Below, piece after piece: positions 41,407-52,620 of a DNA stretch of 64,000 bases. The notes under the pieces were generated by a model, which was given only the letters and a program-made list of their open reading frames with translations, had not been told where the DNA came from and searched no databases. Position 1 is the first letter of the stretch. Every line of letters starts with the position of its first letter. Both the position numbers and the translations under genes were made by a program. Source of the stretch: Chromatiaceae bacterium. Lineage in GTDB: Bacteria; Pseudomonadota; Gammaproteobacteria; Chromatiales; Chromatiaceae. The DNA lies in assembly GCA_025458165.1 (NCBI GenBank), contig JALOTB010000003.1, forward strand, positions 62,001 through 126,000, given 5' to 3'.

Positions 41407-42576
41407 ATGGCCTGGAATGAGCCGGGTGGCGGCAACAAAGACCCCTGGAGCGGCAAGGGCGGCGGGGACGGTCCCCCTGACCTCGATGAAGTGGTGCGCA
41501 AGCTCCAAGAGCGTCTCGGCGGCCTCTTCGGCGGCAAGCGATCCGGGTCCGGCGGTTCCGGCGGATCGAGCGGATCGGGTGCGGGTGGCGGTGGCATCAG
41601 CGGCCGGGCGATCGGGATCGGGGTCGCCGCGCTGCTGGTCATCTGGCTCGCCTCGGGCATCTACATCATCGCCCCCGCCGAGCGCGGGGTGGTCACGCGC
41701 TTCGGCGCGTTGGTCGACATCACCGAGCCGGGCCCGCATTGGCTGATCCCGCCATTCCCGGTTCACGAGGTGGTCAAGGTCAACGTGGACGAGATCTCCA
41801 CCTTCACCCACTCGGCGACCATGCTGACGCAGGACGAGAACATCGTCGACGTCGAGCTGACGGTGCAGTCCCGTATCCGCGACGCCGCCGATTTCCTGTT
41901 CCAGGACCAATCTCCTGAGAAGACGCTGCGCGACGCCACCGAGACGGTGGTCCGCAAGACCATAGGCGGCAGCCGGTTGGACTTCATCCTCACCGAGGGG
42001 CGCAGTGCCATCGCCGCGACCATCGGAGAGCGCGTTCAGGTCCTGATGGACCTGTACAAGACCGGGCTGGAGGTCACCTCGGTCAACATGCAGCCGGCTC
42101 GGCCGCCCGATCAGGTCAAAGAAGCGTTCGACGACGCGATCAAGGCGCGCGAGGACAAAGAGCGTATCCAGAACCAGGCCGAGGCCTATTCCAACGAGAT
42201 CCTCCCGCGCGCGCGCGGCGAGGCGGCCCGAATCGAAGCCGACGCCATGGGCTATCGCGACCGGGTGATCGCGATCGCCGAGGGTGAGACCTCCCGCTTC
42301 CTCGCGATCCTTGCCGAGTACGAGAAGGCCCCGGAGGTGACACGCGAGCGCCTGCATCTCGAGACCATCGAAGAGGTGCTCAGCCGCAGTGGGAAGGTCC
42401 TGCTCGATGCCTCGGGCGGCAACAGCCTGCTCTATCTCCCGATCGAGCAGCTCATCAAGCAGCGCGGTGCTCAGGAGCGGGAGTCGCCCGCGACCGGCGG
42501 TCCGCGGGTCAGCCAAGACCCGTCTACCCTTCCCATGCCTGAGCGCGAGGTGATCCGCGACCGGAGGTCCCGCTGA
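41407..42576 (+). CDS. hflK: FtsH protease modulator HflK
   Basis: A 389-residue SPFH/band-7 membrane protein that, with HflC, forms a cage around the FtsH protease. A cytoplasmic Gly-rich N-terminus starts MAWNEPGGGNKDPW and continues with a Gly/Ser stretch at ~38-62. One membrane helix (~65-85) follows. The band-7 domain (~90-260) includes GVVTRFG and GPHWLIPPFP. A coiled-coil and C-terminal tail end the protein. Its stop and the hflC start share one base (TGATG). Confidence 0.95.
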   Translation: MAWNEPGGGNKDPWSGKGGGDGPPDLDEVVRKLQERLGGLFGGKRSGSGGSGGSSGSGAGGGGISGRAIGIGVAALLVIWLASGIYIIAPAERGVVTRFGALVDITEPGPHWLIPPFPVHEVVKVNVDEISTFTHSATMLTQDENIVDVELTVQSRIRDAADFLFQDQSPEKTLRDATETVVRKTIGGSRLDFILTEGRSAIAATIGERVQVLMDLYKTGLEVTSVNMQPARPPDQVKEAFDDAIKAREDKERIQNQAEAYSNEILPRARGEAARIEADAMGYRDRVIAIAEGETSRFLAILAEYEKAPEVTRERLHLETIEEVLSRSGKVLLDASGGNSLLYLPIEQLIKQRGAQERESPATGGPRVSQDPSTLPMPEREVIRDRRSR

Positions 42577-43481
42577 TGAGCCCTAACCAGATCAAGACGC
42601 TGTTGCCGATCGCGGTCGTCGCCCTCGGTATCCTCGTGTACGCATCCACCTTCATCGTGCGCCAGTACGAGACGGCGATTCGCCTCCGTCTCGGCGAGAT
42701 CGTGTCGACCGACTACCAGCCCGGCTTGCATTTCATGTTCCCGTTGGTCAACAACGTGATCAAGTTCGACCGGCGCATCCACACGCTCGATGCCCGCCCG
42801 CAGCGCTTCCTGACAGTCGAGAAGAAGGATGTAATCGTCGACTCCTTCGCCAAGTGGCGCATCACCAACGCCGCCCAGTACTACCGCTCCACGGGCGGCA
42901 GTGCCGACCGCACCGAGCGGCTGCTGTCCGAGCAGATCAACACCAACCTGCGAAACGAGTTCGGCAAGCGGACCATCCAGGAGGTCGTCTCGGAGGACCG
43001 CCAGGACGTCATGGATGCGATTACGCGGGCGATCGATCGCGGCGCGGCCGATCTCGGCATCGAGGTGGTGGACGTCCGGGTCAAGAAGATCGATCTGCCG
43101 CCGGAGGTCAGCGAGTCAGTCTACGAGCGCATGCGCGCCGAGCGCGAGCGTGTCGCCCGTGACCTGCGCGCGACCGGCGCCGAGGCCGCCGAGCGCATCC
43201 GCGCCGATGCCGATCGCCAGCGCATCGTGCTCCTGGCCGAGGCGCAGCGGCTGTCGGAGCAGGTGCGCGGTGAGGGCGACGCCCAGGCCGCGCAAACCTA
43301 CGCCAACGCCTTTAACCAGAACCCCGGATTCTTCAGCTTCTTCCGCAGCCTGAGCGCCTACCGAACGGCCTTCGGCCAGGGCGGCGACCTGATGGTGTTG
43401 GAGCCGGACTCGGAGTTCTTCCGCTACTTCCAGCAGAGCGCCCCCACCAAACCGGCGAGCCCCGCGCCGGCCCTGCCCTGA
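42576..43481 (+). CDS. hflC: FtsH protease modulator HflC
   Basis: A 301-residue SPFH protein, partner of HflK. N-terminal membrane helix (~8-28), then the band-7 domain with QYETAIRLRLGEIV, PGLHFMFPLVNNVIKFDRRI and VDVRVKKIDLPPEVSESVYE. A helical stretch with RMRAERERVARDLRATGAEA follows. The length is slightly below E. coli HflC (334) because the C-terminal part is shorter. It is translationally coupled to hflK. Confidence 0.95.
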   Translation: MSPNQIKTLLPIAVVALGILVYASTFIVRQYETAIRLRLGEIVSTDYQPGLHFMFPLVNNVIKFDRRIHTLDARPQRFLTVEKKDVIVDSFAKWRITNAAQYYRSTGGSADRTERLLSEQINTNLRNEFGKRTIQEVVSEDRQDVMDAITRAIDRGAADLGIEVVDVRVKKIDLPPEVSESVYERMRAERERVARDLRATGAEAAERIRADADRQRIVLLAEAQRLSEQVRGEGDAQAAQTYANAFNQNPGFFSFFRSLSAYRTAFGQGGDLMVLEPDSEFFRYFQQSAPTKPASPAPALP

Positions 43482-43541
43482 GCTCGACCAAGCACCCGCG
43501 GGGGATGCCATGGGGCACCCCGACCGGGCGGTGACGCGATC

Positions 43542-43579
43542 GCCCCACCGTCAAGCGCGGTGACGCTTGACGGTGGGGC
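43542..43579 (+). terminator. Very stable 16-bp hairpin after hflC
   Basis: Perfect arms GCCCCACCGTCAAGCG (43542-43557) and CGCTTGACGGTGGGGC (43564-43579) with a 6-base loop. No T-run follows. It lies between hflC and the DUF2065 gene and could end or protect the hfq-hflXKC message. Confidence 0.7.
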
Positions 43580-43659
43580 CGCCGGCGTTGGACAGACTCA
43601 GGCCCATCTGCAATCATTCCGCAGCCTTTTTTGGTCGCGGGCGTGAGGTACGCCGGTCG

Positions 43660-43848
43660 ATGTGGCAGGACCTGCTCGTGGCGCTCGCCCTGGTGTTGGT
43701 CATCGAAGGGGTCTGGCCCTTCCTGAGCCCGAGCGGGATGCGCCGAGCCCTCCTCGCCGTGGCCGGGGAGGACGACCGCACCCTGCGCATTGCCGGGCTG
43801 GTCAGCATGGCGGCGGGGGTCGCGCTCCTCTACTGGGCGCGCCCCTAG
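43660..43848 (+). CDS. yjeT: DUF2065 family membrane protein (YjeT-like)
   Basis: A 62-residue protein with two membrane helices (~4-24 and ~43-60) separated by MRRALLAVAGEDDRTLRIAG. This is the DUF2065/YjeT family, which sits between hflC and purA in E. coli, the same place as here. Its function is unknown; a link with HflKC has been suggested only by position. The ATG at 43660 is chosen because family members start at MWQDLL; the longer open frame has no family support. Confidence 0.88.
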   Translation: MWQDLLVALALVLVIEGVWPFLSPSGMRRALLAVAGEDDRTLRIAGLVSMAAGVALLYWARP

Positions 43849-43899
43849 CCTGCGAATGCCCCGCCCCCGCTCGGGGCCCCGCGAAGTGAGATCCGAACT

Positions 43900-45084
43900 A
43901 TGCACGAGGAGCGCTGGCTGCTGCCCGCCGGCATCGAGGAGATCTTGCCGCCCCAGGCGCAGCTCGTCGAGGCGCTGCGACGCGACCTGCTCGACCTCTA
44001 TCGCCGCTGGGGCTATGAGCTGGTGGTCCCGCCGCTGATCGACTATCTGGAATCCCTGCTCACCGGGACTGGCCACGACCTCGATCTGCGGACCTTCAAG
44101 CTTACCGATCAGGAGAGCGGGCGGCTGCTGGGCGTTCGTGCCGACATGACGCCCCAGGTGGCGCGCATCGACGCCCACCACCTGCGCCGGAGCGGCCCCA
44201 CCCGCCTGTGCTACCTCGGGACCGTATTGCATACCCGTTCCGACGGCTTTGCCGGGACGCGCAGCCCCTTGCAGATCGGGGCCGAGATCTACGGACACTC
44301 GGGCCCCGAGAGCGACACCGAGATCATCCGCCTGGTGATCCTGACCCTGGAGCTGGCGGGCATCCGCGACATCTATCTCGATCTCGGCCACGTCGGGATC
44401 TACCGGGGGCTTGCGCGCCAGGCCGGACTTGACCCGAGGCAGGAGCTCCTGCTCTTTGATGCCCTGCAGCGCAAGGCCGTCCCGGAGATCGAGACCCTCA
44501 TCGGGACCTGGGGACTCGCCGGGGAACCGGCGCGGATGCTGCTCGTGCTCGCCGAGCTGAACGGCGATGACGCGCTCGGGCGGGCCGACGGGGAGCTCGC
44601 TGCGGCCGCGGATTCGGTGCATCGGGCGCTGGATGAGCTGCGCGCCATCGCAGGCGCGCTGCGGCGCTGGCTCCCGCGCGTCCCGGTCCACTTCGACCTC
44701 GCTGAGCTGCGCGGCTACCACTACAAGACCGGCATGGTCTTCGCGGCGTTCGTCCCCGGCTGGGGGCAGGAGATCGCCCGCGGTGGGCGCTATGACGACA
44801 TTGGCCGGGTGTTCGGGCGCGCCCGGCCGGCGGTCGGCTTCAGCACTGATCTCAAGGGTCTGCTGCATCTGGGCGTCGGCCTCGAGGAGCGGTACGCCCA
44901 GGCCCCGGCCGTACTGGCCCCCTGCGGCGATGATCCGGCCCTGCAGCAGGCCGTGGATGCCCTGCGGGCCGCCGGCCGGCGGGTGGTGGGCGGGCTGCCG
45001 GGGGTGGAGTGCAGCGCCCGCGAGCTCGGCTGTGGCGAGGTGCTGGTGCTGGAGGAGGGACGCTGGGCATTGCGCCCGGCCTGA
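43900..45084 (+). CDS. hisZ: ATP phosphoribosyltransferase regulatory subunit
   Basis: A 394-residue paralogue of histidyl-tRNA synthetase that is required by short-form HisG for the first step of histidine synthesis. WLLPAGIEEILPPQAQLVEA opens the class-II fold. Motif 2-like VRADMTPQVARIDAHHL and PTRLCYLGTVLHTR follow. The anticodon-binding domain is missing, as expected for HisZ. Its presence implies a short-form HisG elsewhere. It is placed just before purA, as in Pseudomonas. Confidence 0.95.
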   Translation: MHEERWLLPAGIEEILPPQAQLVEALRRDLLDLYRRWGYELVVPPLIDYLESLLTGTGHDLDLRTFKLTDQESGRLLGVRADMTPQVARIDAHHLRRSGPTRLCYLGTVLHTRSDGFAGTRSPLQIGAEIYGHSGPESDTEIIRLVILTLELAGIRDIYLDLGHVGIYRGLARQAGLDPRQELLLFDALQRKAVPEIETLIGTWGLAGEPARMLLVLAELNGDDALGRADGELAAAADSVHRALDELRAIAGALRRWLPRVPVHFDLAELRGYHYKTGMVFAAFVPGWGQEIARGGRYDDIGRVFGRARPAVGFSTDLKGLLHLGVGLEERYAQAPAVLAPCGDDPALQQAVDALRAAGRRVVGGLPGVECSARELGCGEVLVLEEGRWALRPA

Positions 45085-45168
45085 ACCGCGGGCACCCGGA
45101 TTTTTCGCTGTTCAAGGTGCCTCGGGACAACCCCGGTCGGGGCCCCCGAGGTCGGGACAAATCTTTGA

Positions 45169-46479
<1,311 letters not shown>

Positions 46480-46510
46480 GGCGGCGCCCGCACGGGAGAT
46501 GGGCTCGCCG

Positions 46511-46771
46511 ATGATGGTCGGCGGGCTGATGATCGAAGGTCTCCGGCTGATGGTGATCGGCATGGGGATTGTCTTCGCCTTCCTGCTCGTGCTGGTGGTC
46601 TCCCTGCGCCTGATGTCCGTTGTGGCGCGGCGACTGGCGCCAGACGGGCCCGCCGCTTCGTCGGGGCCCGTCTCGGCTCCCGCAGCCGATGTCCCGGACC
46701 CGGCCTTGGTCGCGGTGATTGCCGCGGCCGTCCACCGCTACCGCCGCAAGCGCGGCGCCCCGCGCCGCTGA
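46511..46771 (+). CDS. oadG: Oxaloacetate decarboxylase gamma chain
   Basis: An 86-residue single-span subunit of the sodium-pumping decarboxylase. The N-terminal helix [21 protein letters not shown] is diagnostic of OadG. A Pro/Ala linker and a basic end, [15 protein letters not shown], contact the alpha chain. The start is uncertain: ATG at 46511 lies 12 bases after GGAG, ATG at 46499 is too close to it. It leads the gene order G-A-B and lies 31 bases after purA. Confidence 0.85.
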   Translation: MMVGGLMIEGLRLMVIGMGIVFAFLLVLVVSLRLMSVVARRLAPDGPAASSGPVSAPAADVPDPALVAVIAAAVHRYRRKRGAPRR

Positions 46772-46832
46772 CTCGTCGCGGCGCCGACTCAGCGCGCCGA
46801 GGCCCCCTGTTCGCCGAGCCGAAGGTATCCGC

Positions 46833-48623
46833 ATGAACGCACCCAAGCCCCTCGCGATCACCGATGTCGTTCTGCGTGACGCGCACCAGTCGTTGCTCGC
46901 GACCCGCCTGCGCATCGAGGACATGCTGCCGATCGCGCCTAAGCTCGACCAGGTCGGTTTCTGGTCGTTGGAGAGCTGGGGCGGCGCGACCTTCGACGCC
47001 TGCATCCGCTATCTCGGCGAGGACCCCTGGGAGCGCCTGCGCCAGCTCAAGGCGGCGATGCCCAAGACCCGCCAGCAGATGCTTCTGCGGGGGCAGAACC
47101 TGCTCGGCTATCGCCACTACGCGGACGACGTCGTCGAGGCGTTCGTGGAGCGGGCGGCGGTCAACGGCATCGATGTTTTTCGCATCTTCGATGCGATGAA
47201 CGACCTGCGTAACCTCGGGGCCTCGGTGCGTGCCGCACTCGCCACCGGACGCCATGCCCAGGGGACCATGTCCTACACGGTGAGCCCCGTGCACGACCTG
47301 GACTACTGGGTGGACATGGGGCGCCGGCTGGAGGACATGGGCTGCCATTCTATCTGTATCAAGGACATGGCGGGGCTACTCAAGCCCTATGTCGCCGAGG
47401 AGCTGGTCGGCCGGCTCAAAGAGGCCTGCGCCGTGCCCATCGCCATGCAGTGCCATGCGACCACCGGGCTCTCGACGGCCTCGATCCTCAAGGCCGCGGA
47501 GGCGGGCATCGACATGGTCGACACCGCCGTGTCCTCGATGAGCATGACCTACGGGCACTCGCCGACCGAGTCGGTGGTCGCGATCTTCCAGGGGACCGAC
47601 CGCCACACCGGGCTGGATCTGTACCTACTGGAGGAGATCGCCGCCTACTTCCGCGTCGTGCGCAAGAAGTACGCGAAATTCGAGGGGGCCCTGCGCGGGG
47701 TGGACTCGCGCATCCTGGTCGCCCAGGTGCCGGGCGGCATGCTGACCAACATGGAGAACCAGCTCCGCGAGCAGGGGGCGAGCGACCGTCTGGACGAGGT
47801 CCTCGAGGAGATCCCGCGCGTGCGCAAGGAGCTTGGCTTTATCCCCTTGGTCACCCCGACCTCGCAGATCGTGGGCACCCAGGCGGTGCTCAACGTACTC
47901 GGTGGCGAGCGTTACCTGACCATCGCGCGGGAGACCGCCGGGGTCCTGCGCGGCGAGTACGGGGCTACGCCTGCACCGGTCGATCCGGGGCTGCAGCGCC
48001 GGGTGCTCAACGCGGGCGAGGAGCGGATCACCTGTCGTCCGGCCGACCTCATTGCCCCCGAGCTCGATAAGCTCACCGAGGAGCTCCAGGGCTTGGCGCG
48101 GCAAAAGGGGCTCAGGTTGGCCGACGAGCCCCTCGACGACGTCCTGACCTACGCCCTCTTTCCGCAGGTGGGCTTGCGCTTCCTGGAGCACCGGGATGAC
48201 CCCTCGGCCTTCGAGCCACCGCCCTGGGCCGAGCCCGCGGCGGTCGCCCTGGCGCCGCCCGCCCGCCCGCAGCCCGCCACGCTCGATCAGGGACCCGAGA
48301 GCTACCTGGTCGTCGTCGACGGTAAGGGCTACAACGTCAGTGTCTCGCCCCAAGGAGCGGTCGAGTCGATCACCCCGGGGCCCGCGGAGGTGCGACCGCC
48401 CGCGGCGACCGGGACCCCGGTGCCCTCGCCGCTCGCCGGGACCGTGTTCAAGGTCACCGTCACCCCAGGTCAGTCGGTGGCGATCGGGGATGTGGTACTG
48501 ATCCTCGAGGCGATGAAGATGGAGGCCGAGGTCCGCTCCACCGCCGCGGGCAAGGTCGCCGAGATCCGCGTGCGCGAGGGCGACGCGGTGCGCCCGGGCG
48601 ACTGCCTGCTCGTGCTGGCCTGA
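46833..48623 (+). CDS. oadA: Oxaloacetate decarboxylase alpha chain (biotin-containing)
   Basis: A 596-residue carboxyltransferase subunit. The N-terminal HMGL-like domain (~5-270) has [12 protein letters not shown] (metal ligand Asp) and [14 protein letters not shown] with the lysine of the active site. A PYC_OADA domain follows (~290-470). A Pro/Ala linker leads to a C-terminal biotinyl domain (~525-596) whose EAMKMEAEV carries the biotinylated Lys. It transfers the carboxyl group to biotin for the beta subunit to release while exporting Na+. The ATG at 46833 gives the family start. Confidence 0.95.
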   Translation: MNAPKPLAITDVVLRDAHQSLLATRLRIEDMLPIAPKLDQVGFWSLESWGGATFDACIRYLGEDPWERLRQLKAAMPKTRQQMLLRGQNLLGYRHYADDVVEAFVERAAVNGIDVFRIFDAMNDLRNLGASVRAALATGRHAQGTMSYTVSPVHDLDYWVDMGRRLEDMGCHSICIKDMAGLLKPYVAEELVGRLKEACAVPIAMQCHATTGLSTASILKAAEAGIDMVDTAVSSMSMTYGHSPTESVVAIFQGTDRHTGLDLYLLEEIAAYFRVVRKKYAKFEGALRGVDSRILVAQVPGGMLTNMENQLREQGASDRLDEVLEEIPRVRKELGFIPLVTPTSQIVGTQAVLNVLGGERYLTIARETAGVLRGEYGATPAPVDPGLQRRVLNAGEERITCRPADLIAPELDKLTEELQGLARQKGLRLADEPLDDVLTYALFPQVGLRFLEHRDDPSAFEPPPWAEPAAVALAPPARPQPATLDQGPESYLVVVDGKGYNVSVSPQGAVESITPGPAEVRPPAATGTPVPSPLAGTVFKVTVTPGQSVAIGDVVLILEAMKMEAEVRSTAAGKVAEIRVREGDAVRPGDCLLVLA

Positions 48624-48624
48624 G

Positions 48625-49755
48625 ATGGACGAGCTGCTCCGCCTATGGCAATCGATGGGGATTGCCAACATGGACTGGGGCCAGGCCCTGATGATGCTGG
48701 TCGGGGGGCTGCTGATCTATCTCGCCATCGCGCGCAAGTTCGAGCCGCTGCTCCTCGTGCCGATTGGTTTCGGCGCGGTCCTGAGCAACGTGCCGATCGC
48801 CGGGATCGGGGGGCCGGACGGGCTCATCGGTATGGTCTACGCCGTCGGGGTCGAGACCGCAGTCTTTCCCCTGTTGATCTTCATGGGTGTGGGGGCGCTT
48901 ACGGATTTCGGCGCGCTGATCGCGCGCCCGTCGACCCTGTTGCTGGGGGCCGCCGCGCAGTTCGGGATCTTTGCAACCCTGATCGGGGCACTGGCGCTCA
49001 ACTATCTGCCCTGGTTCGACTACACGCTTGCCGATGCCGCGGCGATCTCGATTATCGGCGGTGCCGATGGACCGACGGCCATCTTTCTCGCCTCGCGCCT
49101 GGCCCCGGACCTGCTCGGCGCCATCGCGGTGGCGGCTTACTCCTACATGGCCTTGGTGCCGATCATCCAGCCACCGATCATGCGCGCGCTCACTACCCCC
49201 GCCGAGCGCGCCGTGGTGATGGACCAGCTCCGGCCGGTCTCGCGCCTGGAGCGCATCCTTTTCCCGCTCTTGCTGCTGGCCTTGACCGCGCTCTTGCTTC
49301 CGGCCGCGGCCCCGCTGATCGGGATGCTGACCTTCGGCAACCTGTTACGCGAGAGCGGCGTGGTGGAGCGCCTGAGCCGCGCGGCGCAGAACGAGATCAT
49401 CAACGTCGTCACCATCCTGCTGGGGCTCGCGATTGGCTCCAAGCTGTCCGCCGACAGGTTCCTCACCGTCGAGACCATCGGGGTGCTCGCCCTCGGGGCG
49501 GTCGCCTTCGCGATCGGTACGGCGGCGGGGGTGCTGATGGGCAAGCTGATGTACCGTCTGAGCGGGGGCCGTGTGAACCCGCTCATCGGCGCCGCCGGTG
49601 TCTCCGCCGTGCCCATGGCCGCGCGGGTGGTCAACCGCGTGGGCCTCGAGGCGAATCACCACAACTTCCTGCTGATGCACGCCATGGGACCAAACGTGGC
49701 GGGGGTGATCGGGTCGGCGGTGGCGGCGGGGGTCTTACTCGCCCTGGTCGGCTGA
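48625..49755 (+). CDS. oadB: Oxaloacetate decarboxylase beta chain (Na+ pump)
   Basis: A 376-residue polytopic membrane subunit that decarboxylates carboxybiotin and exports Na+. [40 protein letters not shown] and the motif [20 protein letters not shown] (with the Asp needed for Na+ coupling) identify it. [20 protein letters not shown] is the C-terminal signature. It starts one base after the oadA stop codon. Confidence 0.96.
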   Translation: MDELLRLWQSMGIANMDWGQALMMLVGGLLIYLAIARKFEPLLLVPIGFGAVLSNVPIAGIGGPDGLIGMVYAVGVETAVFPLLIFMGVGALTDFGALIARPSTLLLGAAAQFGIFATLIGALALNYLPWFDYTLADAAAISIIGGADGPTAIFLASRLAPDLLGAIAVAAYSYMALVPIIQPPIMRALTTPAERAVVMDQLRPVSRLERILFPLLLLALTALLLPAAAPLIGMLTFGNLLRESGVVERLSRAAQNEIINVVTILLGLAIGSKLSADRFLTVETIGVLALGAVAFAIGTAAGVLMGKLMYRLSGGRVNPLIGAAGVSAVPMAARVVNRVGLEANHHNFLLMHAMGPNVAGVIGSAVAAGVLLALVG

Positions 49756-49775
49756 GGCGATTGGGTGCGGCATTC

Positions 49776-49805
49776 TTGACACAGGAAGCGGGCTGCGCGT
49801 ATTTT
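49776..49805 (+). promoter_or_regulatory. Promoter of yceD-rpmF
   Basis: Perfect -35 TTGACA (49776-49781), 18-base spacer, -10 TATTTT (49800-49805; 4/6). Transcription would start around 49811-49813, only 2-4 bases before the yceD ATG, and no ribosome site precedes that ATG. The message may be leaderless. Confidence 0.65.
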
Positions 49806-49814
49806 GCCGCGCTT

Positions 49815-50318
49815 ATGTCCTCGACGTGGTCCGATCTCATCGATCCGCGACGCGCAGCGGACACGGGGGCTACGTTTGCGGGTCGGGTGCCGCTCGCGGA
49901 GCTGCGGCGGCTGGCGCCGCTGGTTGTCGACGCGGCGGGCGACGCGGAGTACAACATCCGCTTTTCGCGCGATGGCTCGCGGCGGGCAGTGGTCCGTGGT
50001 GAGGTCAGGGCCCGGCTCATCCTGCGTTGCCAGCGCTGCCTCGGCCCGATGGAGCACGAGGTGTTGGCGACCCTGAGCCTCGCGGTCGTTGCCGGCCTGG
50101 ACGAAGCGGATGGCCTGCCTGAGGGCGATGAGCCGCTCCTGGTCACGGAAGGGCGGATATGCCTGGGCGAGCTCGTCGAAGACGAGCTGCTGCTCGGCCT
50201 TCCGCAGATCCCGCGGCATGTGAGCGAGAGTTGCGCGAACCTACCCGTGGAGGTGGCGCCCGGGCCGAGCCCGCAGCACCCCTTTGCGGCGTTGGCGCAC
50301 TGGCGGGACAAGCACTGA
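49815..50318 (+). CDS. yceD: YceD family (DUF177) 23S rRNA accumulation protein
   Basis: A 167-residue DUF177 protein, needed in E. coli for normal 23S rRNA levels. [20 protein letters not shown] opens the domain and [14 protein letters not shown] holds a conserved Cys pair; later [15 protein letters not shown] and VSESCANL follow. The ATG at 49815 is the family start; the same frame is open far upstream through oadB on the wrong frame and should be ignored. It is always upstream of rpmF, as here. Confidence 0.93.
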   Translation: MSSTWSDLIDPRRAADTGATFAGRVPLAELRRLAPLVVDAAGDAEYNIRFSRDGSRRAVVRGEVRARLILRCQRCLGPMEHEVLATLSLAVVAGLDEADGLPEGDEPLLVTEGRICLGELVEDELLLGLPQIPRHVSESCANLPVEVAPGPSPQHPFAALAHWRDKH

Positions 50319-50380
50319 TCGGTGCGCGCAGCGCAGGACGCGCGCCGACCTCAACCCAATCTATCGTTTCGGAGATTCCG

Positions 50381-50557
50381 ATGGCCGTCCAACAAAACCG
50401 CAAGAGCCGTTCGCGCCGCGACATGCGCCGTTCCCACGATGCGCTGCGCGAGCCCACGCTCGCCACCGACAGCACCTCCGGCGAGATTCATCGCCGCCAT
50501 CATGTCACCCCGGACGGCTTCTATCGCGGCCGTAAGATCGTCGACAAGAACGACTGA
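50381..50557 (+). CDS. rpmF: 50S ribosomal protein L32
   Basis: A 58-residue large-subunit protein. [20 protein letters not shown] is the universal start and [15 protein letters not shown] the end. The gammaproteobacterial form without the CxxC zinc motif is seen. Ribosome site GGAG lies 6-7 bases before the ATG. It begins the L32/fatty-acid operon. Confidence 0.97.
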   Translation: MAVQQNRKSRSRRDMRRSHDALREPTLATDSTSGEIHRRHHVTPDGFYRGRKIVDKND

Positions 50558-50610
50558 TCCCTGGGCGGCGCCTCCTCGACTGGGTCTGCCTGACCAGGAC
50601 GGCGTTCGGC

Positions 50611-51642
50611 TTGGCCAGACCGCTCACCATCGCGCTCGATGCCATGGGTGGAGACCACGGTCCCGACGTGGTCGTCCCCGCAGCGCTGAGTTTCCTGCGC
50701 AACAGCCAAGACACCGCGCTGATCCTCGTCGGGCGTGAAGAGGAGATCAACCGGCGTCTCGGCCGGCACGGCTTCGGCGAGCGGCTGCGGGTGCGCCACG
50801 CCTCCCAAGAAGTGACGATGGAGGATCTGCCCTCGCGCGCGCTGCGCGGCAAGAAGGACTCGTCCATGCGCGTGGCGCTCGACCTGGTCAAGAGCGGCGA
50901 GGCCGACGCCTGCGTCAGCGCGGGCAACACCGGGGCGCTGATGGCGACCGCCCGGTTCGTGCTGAAGACCCTCCCGCTGGTCGACCGCCCAGCGATCAGC
51001 ACCGCGGTGCCCTCGATCGAGGGCATGACCCACATGCTCGATCTCGGCGGCAACGTCGACTGCACCGCCGAGCACCTCCTGCAGTTCGCGGTGATGGGCA
51101 GCGAGCTGGTGAAGACGGTCAGCGGCATGCCCGCCCCGCGGGTTGGCCTGCTCAACATCGGCCAGGAGGAGATCAAGGGCAACGAGCAGGTCAAGCAGGC
51201 CCACGAGCTGCTCGCGGCGAGCTCGCTCAATTACATCGGCTACGTCGAGGGCGACGACATCTATCTCGGCGGCGTAGATGTGGTGGTCTCCGACGGTTTC
51301 GTCGGCAACGTGGCGCTCAAGGCGAGCGAGGGGGTGGCCAAACTGGTGCGCCACTTCCTTACCCAGAGCTTCAAGCAGAGCTGGCTCACGCGTCTCTCCG
51401 GCCTGGCCGCGCTGCCCATCCTCAGGCGCTTCGGCAAGACCTTCGACCCCCGCCGCTACAACGGGGCGAGCCTGCTCGGGCTGCGCGGGATCGTGATCAA
51501 GAGCCATGGCGGCGCCGACCGGCTCGCGTTCGAGAACGCGATCCACATCGCCGAGAAGGAGGTCCACGGCAACATCCCGCAACGGATCGCGCAACAGGTG
51601 GCCAGTCATCTGGGTGCCGAGCGACACAGGGCAACTGCGTGA
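50611..51642 (+). CDS. plsX: Phosphate acyltransferase PlsX
   Basis: A 343-residue enzyme that makes acyl-phosphate from acyl-ACP for phospholipid synthesis. [40 protein letters not shown] and [20 protein letters not shown] are the family blocks. The start is a TTG at 50611; no ATG or GTG fits the conserved N-terminus. Its stop overlaps the fabH GTG start (GTGA, 51639-51642). Confidence 0.95.
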   Translation: MARPLTIALDAMGGDHGPDVVVPAALSFLRNSQDTALILVGREEEINRRLGRHGFGERLRVRHASQEVTMEDLPSRALRGKKDSSMRVALDLVKSGEADACVSAGNTGALMATARFVLKTLPLVDRPAISTAVPSIEGMTHMLDLGGNVDCTAEHLLQFAVMGSELVKTVSGMPAPRVGLLNIGQEEIKGNEQVKQAHELLAASSLNYIGYVEGDDIYLGGVDVVVSDGFVGNVALKASEGVAKLVRHFLTQSFKQSWLTRLSGLAALPILRRFGKTFDPRRYNGASLLGLRGIVIKSHGGADRLAFENAIHIAEKEVHGNIPQRIAQQVASHLGAERHRATA

Positions 51643-52601
51643 GCGTCTATTCCCGAATCCTCGGCACCGGTAGCTATCTGCCCGAGAAGGTGCTGACCAA
51701 CAAGGACCTCGAGCAGATCGTCGACACCTCCGACGAGTGGATCCGCGAGCGCACCGGTATCCGCCAGCGCCACGTCGTGATCGACGGCGAGTCCTGCTGC
51801 GACCTCGCAGAGCGGGCAGCACGCCGGGCGATCGAGTCCGCGGGCCTGGTGCCGACCGAGATCGATCTGATCGTCGTGGCGACGACGACTCCTGACCAGA
51901 TCTTCCCCAGTACCGCCTGCCTGCTCCAGCAGCGCTTGGGAATCCACGGCTGTCCGGCCTTCGACGTCCAGGCTGTCTGTACCGGCTTCGTGTATGCGCT
52001 GGCCATCGCCGATAAGTTCATCCGCGCGGGCACCTCGCGGTGTGCGTTGGTGGTCGGGTCGGAGACGCTCTCGCGCATCCTCAACTGGCAGGACCGCGGG
52101 ACCTGTGTCCTGTTTGGGGACGGTGCCGGCGCCGTGGTCGTCGGGGCCGCCGAGGAGGCCGGAATCCTTTCGACCCATCTGCACGCCGACGGGGCCTATA
52201 AGGACCTGCTTCAGGTCCCGCGCGGGATCGGCAGCGGCTCCTGCGACGGAGACCCGTACATGGAGATGCGCGGCAACGAGGTCTTCAAGGTGGCGGTCAC
52301 CACCCTCGGCCGCATCGTCGACGAGACCCTTGAGGCCAACGGCATGCAGCAGTCGGACATCGACTGGCTGATCCCGCACCAGGCGAATATCCGCATCATC
52401 CAGGCCACCGCGCGCAAGCTCCACCTGCCGATGGAGCAGGTGGTGGTGACCGTGGGGGACCACGGTAACACCTCCGCCGCCTCGATCCCGCTGGCGCTCG
52501 ACACCGCGATTCGAGACGGACGTATCCGCCGCGGCGAGACGCTCCTGATGGAGGCCTTCGGCGGCGGCTTCACTTGGGGCTCGGTGCTGGCCCGCTACTG
52601 A
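51639..52601 (+). CDS. fabH: 3-oxoacyl-ACP synthase III
   Basis: A 320-residue condensing enzyme that starts fatty-acid synthesis from acetyl-CoA and malonyl-ACP. Catalytic triad: Cys in [11 protein letters not shown], His in IPHQANIRI, Asn in [24 protein letters not shown] and [10 protein letters not shown] are the N-terminal family blocks. The GTG start overlaps the plsX stop. Confidence 0.97.
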   Translation: MSVYSRILGTGSYLPEKVLTNKDLEQIVDTSDEWIRERTGIRQRHVVIDGESCCDLAERAARRAIESAGLVPTEIDLIVVATTTPDQIFPSTACLLQQRLGIHGCPAFDVQAVCTGFVYALAIADKFIRAGTSRCALVVGSETLSRILNWQDRGTCVLFGDGAGAVVVGAAEEAGILSTHLHADGAYKDLLQVPRGIGSGSCDGDPYMEMRGNEVFKVAVTTLGRIVDETLEANGMQQSDIDWLIPHQANIRIIQATARKLHLPMEQVVVTVGDHGNTSAASIPLALDTAIRDGRIRRGETLLMEAFGGGFTWGSVLARY

Positions 52602-52620
52602 TTCCAAGGGCAGAGACGGC

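Noticed and set aside
41546-41600. Tandem GGC/GGT/TCC-rich repeat in hflK
   Set aside because: It encodes the Gly/Ser-rich linker normal for the HflK N-terminus.
48645-49814. Upstream extension of the yceD frame through oadB
   Set aside because: This part is the wrong frame of oadB; YceD family proteins begin at the ATG at 49815, just after a promoter.
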